Positions 58,001 to 64,000 of a stretch of DNA of 64,000 nt are shown here, one piece after another; the first letter of the stretch is position 1, and the number at the start of each line of letters is the position of its first letter. The notes below the pieces were generated by a model that worked only from the letters and a program-made list of their open reading frames with translations, was not told the origin of the DNA and made no database searches. The translations under genes were made by a program, and so were the position numbers. The stretch spans positions 1-64,000 of the forward strand of contig FMBT01000479.1 in the NCBI GenBank assembly GCA_900095095.1. Direction: 5' to 3'. The stretch is from Fragilariopsis cylindrus CCMP1102 (lineage: Eukaryota > Bacillariophyta > Bacillariophyceae > Bacillariales > Bacillariaceae).

Positions 58001-59496
58001 CAAATAATATGCGAGAGTTACACCATCCGTATCGTACTAAGTGTATCCACCCCTGAGCGAAGTATAAGGTATACGAAGAAAATACTTCCTATGAAAGTTA
58101 TAATACATGATATGATTTAGCTATCTAGCCTTCACAGATAGAAACTTTATCCTTGTTATCATAATTTGACATCAAATCATGATAATTGACACAAATTAAT
58201 TTCCTGAGACGTTCACTTAAATTGTTCTGTACTAAAACATTCATCGGCTCAACAGCGAATAAATATCATGCTGCTATTTGCTGTTGTTGAAGTCGAAGTT
58301 GCTATTCATTGGAAGTAGAGTTAAAATTGGTTTCTGTTTAAGTAGGTAGATGACAAAAGAGAGATTAGATCATGACTTCATAGCATCACATAGAGAGGCT
58401 AACTTTCTAAGAAACTTGGCTTCTAGAAACTGATGTTTGCCCTTGTTTGTTTTCCATAATATCTTTCCATCCTTCAATTCGATGTCATGTGTTTAGTGTC
58501 CGTTCAGATTTAGGCCTTGACTGAATTTCATTCGTGGTATAAAACGATATAATTGTATTCATCATTATCGTCTCATTTTTTAATTTCAAACAATTTATTT
58601 TTAAACCTAACTAATGTTGCTGCTGGGACTCAATTTTTCTTAAAATAGACGTTAAATGTCAGATTTATGTTCCCGTGTGAATCAAATTAGGCACGTGTAT
58701 TTTCAAGAAGCTACATGTAATTTGTATGTGTGAGGTGGTCACGCTATCGGCGTATATCTGAAAATAATAACCAAATTTGCACGATTGCACGAGGCAAAAA
58801 ATGATCCTGCTGTCAAGCAACGGTCGTATTTGACGAACCATGGACACGATAAAAATATAAAAACAGTGTTTGTGCCATGTTCCCACACACAAGCAAAACG
58901 CATTTGAGCGAATACATCATTAACCATTATTAAATCAAATAATTATTAGAAATAAAAATAAATTAAACGCATCATCAATGGAGAAAGCTGATATTCATCA
59001 TTTATTTACTTATCCATATATCGCATCTATTGAACCTCCCCGGTGATAGATTGTTTACTAAATCATTCCAGCCACAAGTATATCATTGTCATTCGACAGG
59101 GTATTTGAACAGGCGATTGATTCGTTATCTACCTGCTTCATTGACACGACAAAATCATTCATTCAGGTTTTTTCTCGTTCCCGAGTTCTTATACTTATTG
59201 TTCCTACGATATTTCTACTCATCTAAGCTACAATTAAACAACAATTGAGAAATTAAAAAAAGCACTCAGATCGGCTGTCTCGTTCCCGAGTTCTTATTGT
59301 TTCCATTATTATATTCCTACTCATCTAGCTACAACACAATAGTTGAGGACTAAAAAAGAAAAGAAGAAAAAGCAGATCGGGGAACAACAAGATACGACAA
59401 CAACTTCGACGAGCCCGCTTTGTTATTTAAGGGTGTGTTGCCGCAACATTTTTGAGTTGGGATAACTTTCCATAACGGGTTATTTATATTTTTGTG
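58001..59496. other. 1.5-kb intergenic region with a 105-bp duplication
   Basis: AT-rich, without a supportable gene. A tandem duplication lies at about 59172-59380. The small open frames at 58665-58927 and 59030-59248 have no family features. Confidence 0.5.
59172..59380. repeat. Imperfect tandem duplication, period about 105 bp
   Basis: CTCGTTCCCGAGTTCTTAT occurs at 59174 and 59279. ATATTCCTACTCATCTA-like sequence with GCTACAA and a (T)TGAG..TAAAAAA segment follows in each copy. It lies in the 5' region of the zinc-module gene. Confidence 0.75.
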
Positions 59497-62400
59497 ATGC
59501 CCACTCAGTCTAGAGGCTTCTTTGCCTGCGACTATTGTGGCTTGCAGCACGACACTCTTGAGGAAGCGTCAGAACACGAGCTCTCTCAATGTCCACGTGC
59601 GGCAGCTCAACGACGGCAGCAGATATCGCAATTTCCTCCTCAACAGCAGCATCAAATATTGCCACAGCGTCATCATAGTTATTTTTTACAACAACAGCAG
59701 CAGCAGCCTCCTCAACACTACCAGCAGCGGTTTTCTGCGATGGGACCATTATCAGTCACAACGGGGGAAGGTATAGAAACTCATCCGCCATATCCTTCTT
59801 CGCGAGTCACTAATTATCCAGGAGGATACAATCATGGAATTTCTCCCCTCGGTGGTGGTGGTGGTGCCGAATCTTACCCGAAATCGGTGACAACAACAAT
59901 TGGTGGAGTATCTTCGACGGGCCAACAAGGGCAATCGCGTTTTTTTTCCCTTGTAAATTATCCTCCCGATCAAGCCTCAAATAATCTCACCGTCTCGGAC
60001 AGATTGGCATGTCAAAACATAGAAGTTTTCGAAGCATCTCGAGAATTTATTGCTGAATACGAACGAACGACGAGTAGAGATAATAGGGATATTGGTAGTG
60101 GGATTGTTCCCAAACAAATCGGTCTCCGATGTCGGAATTGTGGTTATGGAAGCAACAACAGCAACAGCAGCAATCCTACACAATTCAGTTCGGACTTTCC
60201 GGTCGATCTTACTACTGTAGGGGACAGCGTGAGACGTATCGCTGATCGTCACTTAGTGTCATGTAGAATGACCGATCCGGATGTACAGGAGACTTGTCAA
60301 AGAGCTGCAAACAAAAGACAACAACGAAAACGGGGCTTGGGTATGACATTGGATGACGACAATGACGACATCGAGCGAACTAGCAGAACTGTATTGGTCG
60401 ATTACTGTGTCGGTATTTGTCAGCAAAAGGGGGCTGTAAACAAACCGTCGCGACCGCCACATAGTAATAAATCGGGGATTGAATTTATTACGGAAGGAGG
60501 TGTTCGTGGGGAGGGATCAATCGCCGCAACACCACTCCAACGAAGAGGTGATCGATTTAATGATCAAATGACAACTGTGGAATCGGGACAGCAACAACAG
60601 TACGATCCTTCTACCAGCCTCCCCTTTTACCAAGAAAATGATAGAACGTGGCACTGTAAGTTCTGCAGTTACGTGCCGCATCAATTTCGTGATTCCCAAT
60701 CTATTTGGACTACTCCAGGAGGAGGTCCTCCACCAAATAGCTTTATCGAACAACACTTGAGTATGTGTCGGGTCTACCAGCAGCAACAGCAACAACAACA
60801 TCAACAAAACTTTTCGATGTTTCCATCAGCACAGGCCTCCTTCGGTAGGGTACATTATGGTAATCACCCATCATCATATGGTATGCAACCGCACGGACCG
60901 CCACCCGGAGGCTCATGGGAAGCAACAACAACTCATAACTCGCAGTATTCTTCGGCCGGGCTATTACCACCGCAGCACCACGAATCCAATTATCTCTACG
61001 GGCATTCCCAATCCTTGCCTCCTGGTATAATGGAGAGAAGCATGGGGGGAAGATTCCTTGGACAAAGTGATCACGGGAGTGGATATCCGGATGGACGACC
61101 CCAAGGCATCGGCGGCAGTGGCAGCAGTAGAAATGTTTCGGGAAGGACAGCTTCAGCGCTGGGAAGTGCGAAAATGCCACCATTTGGTCTCAGCGGAGAA
61201 AATTCAACTGATGCGATGAATAATGCGATGAATTTTCTTGGCCAATTTGACAAGGAATACTACGCTCGTGATCCTGCCAATGCTGCAATTCCCAAGTTGG
61301 TGTTGGACGAGGACCATTTGCTCTTGACAAACTACTTCTTTTACCTTATGAAACAATTGCGTCTATGTCGATTTACTGAGAACGATAGAAAGACGAGAGG
61401 CGGAAAGAGAGAAAAAATTAAGATCGGGTACGGAGGCTTGCAATGTATCCATTGTGCTGACCTACCCATGTCACGTAAATTTTTCTGGAGCAATGTAGAC
61501 CGTCTCGCTAACAGCTTTGCTGAAATTCCAGGTCATGTGCTGAAGTGTCGAAGATGTCCGCAAAAAAATAAGGATGCGCTAATGCGGTTGAAGCAGGGCC
61601 ACCCAGATCAAATGTCGAAGCTTCCACGTGGTTCTCAAAAGATCTTCTTTCGAAGAATGTGGAGACGCTTGCACGATGGTGATCCCCAAGATGAAGATGA
61701 AGATACCCCCACAATGCAAGTACCTTCTCCTCAGGCGGCTATGCTACCGTTGGAAAATCGTCGTCCACCACCGATTGCCTCTATAGCTACCAGTCCAGAA
61801 AAAAGCATGGACGATCTCTCACATTCAGGTTCTCATTCAGGAAGTATTACAGTACTAAGCGACGAAACTATCCTTGTCATGCAGCGGTCGGCAAAAGAAT
61901 CAGCTATGGCCCTTGCGATATCCACTGCGAATAAATCAGGACCATCGTCACCGTCTTCCAGAATCCTTGTAGCAATTCCAGAAGACAAGGAATGGTTATC
62001 GGACATCGATGCTTACGTTCGAAAGCAATTGGAGGTTTTCTCTGCAACCGAAGATGACGTAGCTGCTGCTCAGGCAGATAGAAAATATCCTATAGCTGTA
62101 GGTCAAGTCGGTATTCGATGCATCCATTGTTCAATCGCACAGGGACATGATGCTATTGGACATGCTATCGCCTATCCATTTTCTATCAGCGGAATTTACG
62201 AATCTGTGAAAGAGTTCCATCGCTTGCATCTAGATTCCTGCCCAAATCTCCCTATTACGACCAAGTCTAAGCTCACCAGCATGAAGGGAGCCTCGTCATT
62301 GAGCTCTGTTCTTCGTAAATACTATACCTTGGCTGCCAAGGCACTTGGTCTGCGAGATACCAAAGACGGGATTCGGACAGGGGGTGAATCTAATCCCATT

Positions 62401-62628
62401 GGCTCGATAGCTGCCTTTACTTTTGCAGAGGCTGAGGAATCAAGCCCAACCAAGAATAATGAAGAAAGTAAAGAAAAAAGAAAATTGTCCCCCAGAACAA
62501 AAGCATCAGCAGGGTTGAAACAAGAAAGTGACGAGATCGGTTCTGCTCAGCCCGATACGTCTGGTAGAAAACGCTCCGGATCACCATCCGAATCATCGAA
62601 ACCTAAATCAGCTAAAAGGGAAATCTAG
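59497..62628 (+). CDS. Multi-module C-x2-C...H-x(3-4)-C zinc-binding protein, probably nuclear
   Basis: A 1043-residue intronless protein starting at ATG 59497. It carries five cysteine/histidine clusters: FFACDYCGLQHDTLEEASEH then SQC (~8-32), IGLRCRNCGYG ... ADRHLVSC (~207-255), WHCKFCSYVPHQ ... QHLSMC (~386-425), GLQCIHCADLP ... GHVLKC (~648-683) and GIRCIHCSIAQG ... FHRLHLDSC (~872-912). Clusters 2, 4 and 5 sit in a longer repeated unit with a preceding helix (DAYVRKQLEVFSATEDDV) and following SSVLRKYYTLAAKALGL. The IRCIHC form recurs in diatom proteins of unknown role. The linkers are Q-, H- and P-rich, and the C-terminus (SGRKRSGSPSESSKPKSAKR) is a likely nuclear signal. DNA or RNA binding is an inference. 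Confidence 0.75.
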   Translation: MPTQSRGFFACDYCGLQHDTLEEASEHELSQCPRAAAQRRQQISQFPPQQQHQILPQRHHSYFLQQQQQQPPQHYQQRFSAMGPLSVTTGEGIETHPPYPSSRVTNYPGGYNHGISPLGGGGGAESYPKSVTTTIGGVSSTGQQGQSRFFSLVNYPPDQASNNLTVSDRLACQNIEVFEASREFIAEYERTTSRDNRDIGSGIVPKQIGLRCRNCGYGSNNSNSSNPTQFSSDFPVDLTTVGDSVRRIADRHLVSCRMTDPDVQETCQRAANKRQQRKRGLGMTLDDDNDDIERTSRTVLVDYCVGICQQKGAVNKPSRPPHSNKSGIEFITEGGVRGEGSIAATPLQRRGDRFNDQMTTVESGQQQQYDPSTSLPFYQENDRTWHCKFCSYVPHQFRDSQSIWTTPGGGPPPNSFIEQHLSMCRVYQQQQQQQHQQNFSMFPSAQASFGRVHYGNHPSSYGMQPHGPPPGGSWEATTTHNSQYSSAGLLPPQHHESNYLYGHSQSLPPGIMERSMGGRFLGQSDHGSGYPDGRPQGIGGSGSSRNVSGRTASALGSAKMPPFGLSGENSTDAMNNAMNFLGQFDKEYYARDPANAAIPKLVLDEDHLLLTNYFFYLMKQLRLCRFTENDRKTRGGKREKIKIGYGGLQCIHCADLPMSRKFFWSNVDRLANSFAEIPGHVLKCRRCPQKNKDALMRLKQGHPDQMSKLPRGSQKIFFRRMWRRLHDGDPQDEDEDTPTMQVPSPQAAMLPLENRRPPPIASIATSPEKSMDDLSHSGSHSGSITVLSDETILVMQRSAKESAMALAISTANKSGPSSPSSRILVAIPEDKEWLSDIDAYVRKQLEVFSATEDDVAAAQADRKYPIAVGQVGIRCIHCSIAQGHDAIGHAIAYPFSISGIYESVKEFHRLHLDSCPNLPITTKSKLTSMKGASSLSSVLRKYYTLAAKALGLRDTKDGIRTGGESNPIGSIAAFTFAEAEESSPTKNNEESKEKRKLSPRTKASAGLKQESDEIGSAQPDTSGRKRSGSPSESSKPKSAKREI

Positions 62629-63462
62629 GAAATGCATGTCAAAGCAAACGGGAAGGCCTACCATGCATATATATATATTATATTTACGGCGAAGAAAATT
62701 GCATCGTAGCAAATAATAATGAAATAGAAGATTATAATACAGAGCAACACTATAACAAAATTACCATAGATAGACGTGTATTTTTCTTCACAGGAATGTC
62801 ATAGAACAATTATAGTTTAGTTAGAACCCAACTGCAGCCTCGATTGGAGCAGAGATGATTTTGGCACTATGTGTGCACTTTATTTTGACAAGAATACACA
62901 AGAATTTGTCTAGATTGAAACTAATCTTGTACAGGGATTTGATTGGATTGGTCCAACAGAAGCCAATACAGTAGACTATAGTTTTGGGCCAAAAGAGTTA
63001 CCTGTTATTGATTGAAAATCTACAAAGTACACCAACATAATACAGTATATCAACATACATTGTTCAAAAACATTTCCCAACAAAGTCAGTAAGCTAGCTA
63101 CTAATATATATATTAAAAGCTACTTGCACAAATAAGAAACAACATCTATAAAATGAATATAAACCAAAAATGCTTATTCAATTCTATCAAATAATGATTT
63201 GTACTTTTTACTGTTTCATGAATGAACTCCCTCTGTATGACTGGATGTAATGTTATTATCTTGTCGCCATATGATAACATACTGTCTTACTGTGTATGGA
63301 CAATCGATAAGCTTATTGTGGTCCGTCATTTGTTATTGTATTGTACCGTAGGCTCATAACCTACTTCCCAACAAGACCCTTGACATTAGTGATAGGGATC
63401 AGTACTGGACTTCTTGCTCAGGAACATCCCCTGACATAGTGGATGCTGTTACTGTAACATTA

Positions 63463-63652
63463 CTTCCTCCGTGCAACGCTTGTTTCGCACGTGCTATTGT
63501 TTGAAAATTTAGAGGGTAATTAAGAGGTTCAACGAAGAAATTTGCAAGGAGGATGAGGGAAGCTTGTGACTTTAACCTTCTTTTTTGTGAGTAGATCTTA
63601 ATATTTTAAGGTTTTAGGGTGCTATTATAAGCACTAAATTTTCAAACGATAC
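63463..63652. mobile_element. Second Stowaway-like MITE, right end not found
   Basis: After TA (63461-63462) comes CTTCCTCCGTGCAACGCTTG, whose first 19 bases match the end of the MITE at 31592, then a diverged inner repeat with TGTTTGAAAATTTAG. An inverted partner, CTAAATTTTCAAACGATA, lies at 63635-63652, but the outer right end is absent before 64000. The element is truncated, rearranged or interrupted by the following tandem repeat. Confidence 0.65.
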
Positions 63653-63787
63653 CGCGGTTGAAGGCACAATTTTGTCTGCTTGTGTGGTATTCACTCTTAT
63701 CGTGAACGAATCAACCAAAAAATTGCATTTGATATGTACTCCACCATGGATCGTGTCTATGCATTACTACTCCAGCAGAAAATCGAT

Positions 63788-63962
63788 CACACTACTTGTA
63801 TCGTATCGTATCGTATCGTGGTTATTGATATTACTCCAACATAACGGAGACGGAGAAGAAGGATGGAGACAACCACACTACTTGTATCGTATTGTATCGT
63901 ATCGTGGCTATTGATACTACTCCAACGTAACGGAGACAGAGAAGAAGGATGGAGACGACCAC
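63788..63962. repeat. Tandem repeat of an 86-bp unit (two copies)
   Basis: Each copy has a (GTATC)n start, then GATATTACTCCAACATAACG-like sequence and GGAGA-rich AGAAGAAGGATGGAGAC. Copies begin at about 63788 and 63874. Differences are a few substitutions and the GTATC count. Confidence 0.82.
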
Positions 63963-64000
63963 ATAAACAGTGAGTTTCAGGTGAACATTATACTGAAATC

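Larger units (their letters stand above)
62629..64000. other. Non-coding end of the window with repeats
   Basis: No gene is supported. A MITE left end lies at 63463 and a tandem 86-bp repeat at 63788-63962. The rest is AT-rich unique DNA. Confidence 0.5.

Noticed and set aside
58665-58927. Minus-strand short ORFs as a small gene
   Set aside because: Two overlapping frames of similar length, no family features and no splice support.

Overview
The window looks like nuclear DNA of a stramenopile alga, most likely a pennate diatom with an AT-rich genome. The grounds are: genes with short GT-AG introns on both strands; plastid-type signal peptides followed by an 'ASAFAP-like' F residue (fibrillin at 24.3-25.7 kb, KEA antiporter at 28.6-31.5 kb, methyltransferase at 40.2 kb, trigger-factor-like protein at 57.2 kb); multi-exon LRR membrane proteins of the kind expanded in diatoms; long D/N/S-rich tracts; and a gag-like fossil of a diatom-type LTR retrotransposon. 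The species is not identified from sequence alone.

Layout. 0-12.8 kb: the end of an unknown gene, a frame-broken gene, proteasome lid subunit RPN9 (-), a glycosyltransferase-like membrane protein (+), a 1.9 kb gene-poor stretch with a broken coding fragment, a candidate Sld3/Treslin-type replication factor (+), a DHHC palmitoyltransferase (-) and a NIFK/Nop15-like nucleolar RRM protein (+). 13-23.4 kb: a VOC-fold protein, then a core-histone locus. It has a truncated H3 pseudogene, a divergent H2A/H2B pair and a divergent H3/H4 pair. B12-dependent methylmalonyl-CoA mutase (six exons, one of 23 nt) lies between the two pairs. 24.3-33.8 kb: plastid fibrillin (-), spliceosomal GPKOW/MOS2 (+), plastid KEA antiporter (+), a Stowaway-like MITE and AP-1 mu adaptin (+). 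34-43 kb: two paralogous metallophosphoesterase-like membrane proteins (-) flanking an ankyrin protein with an N-myristoylation motif, a plastid methyltransferase (+) and an HIR/SPFH protein (-). 43-45.4 kb: gene-poor DNA with the gag-like fossil. 45.4-51.5 kb: two tandem LRR membrane proteins (-). 52.3-62.6 kb: a disordered TPR protein, a trigger-factor-domain protein and a protein with repeated C-x2-C...H-x(3-4)-C zinc modules. The last 1.4 kb is non-coding, with a MITE end and tandem repeats.

The strongest signal is at the histone locus. Every histone unit, the H3 pseudogene included, is followed by the same 6-bp-stem/4-nt-loop hairpin (GGAGATTTTAATCTCC, with one G-U-preserving change after H2B). 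Seven or eight bases later comes a fixed purine-rich core (GAAACAGA). This is the layout of the animal stem-loop plus histone downstream element read by SLBP and U7 snRNP. The two divergent histone promoters also share a GCGCCAGGAWTT motif. H2A and H2B each carry a 5' intron of about 168 nt, and in H2B it falls directly after the ATG.

Several otherwise convincing genes contain single-base frame changes (H4, RPN9, the DHHC gene, the first gene). That many in conserved genes suggests residual assembly indels rather than real gene loss, and it should be kept in mind when reading the protein models.
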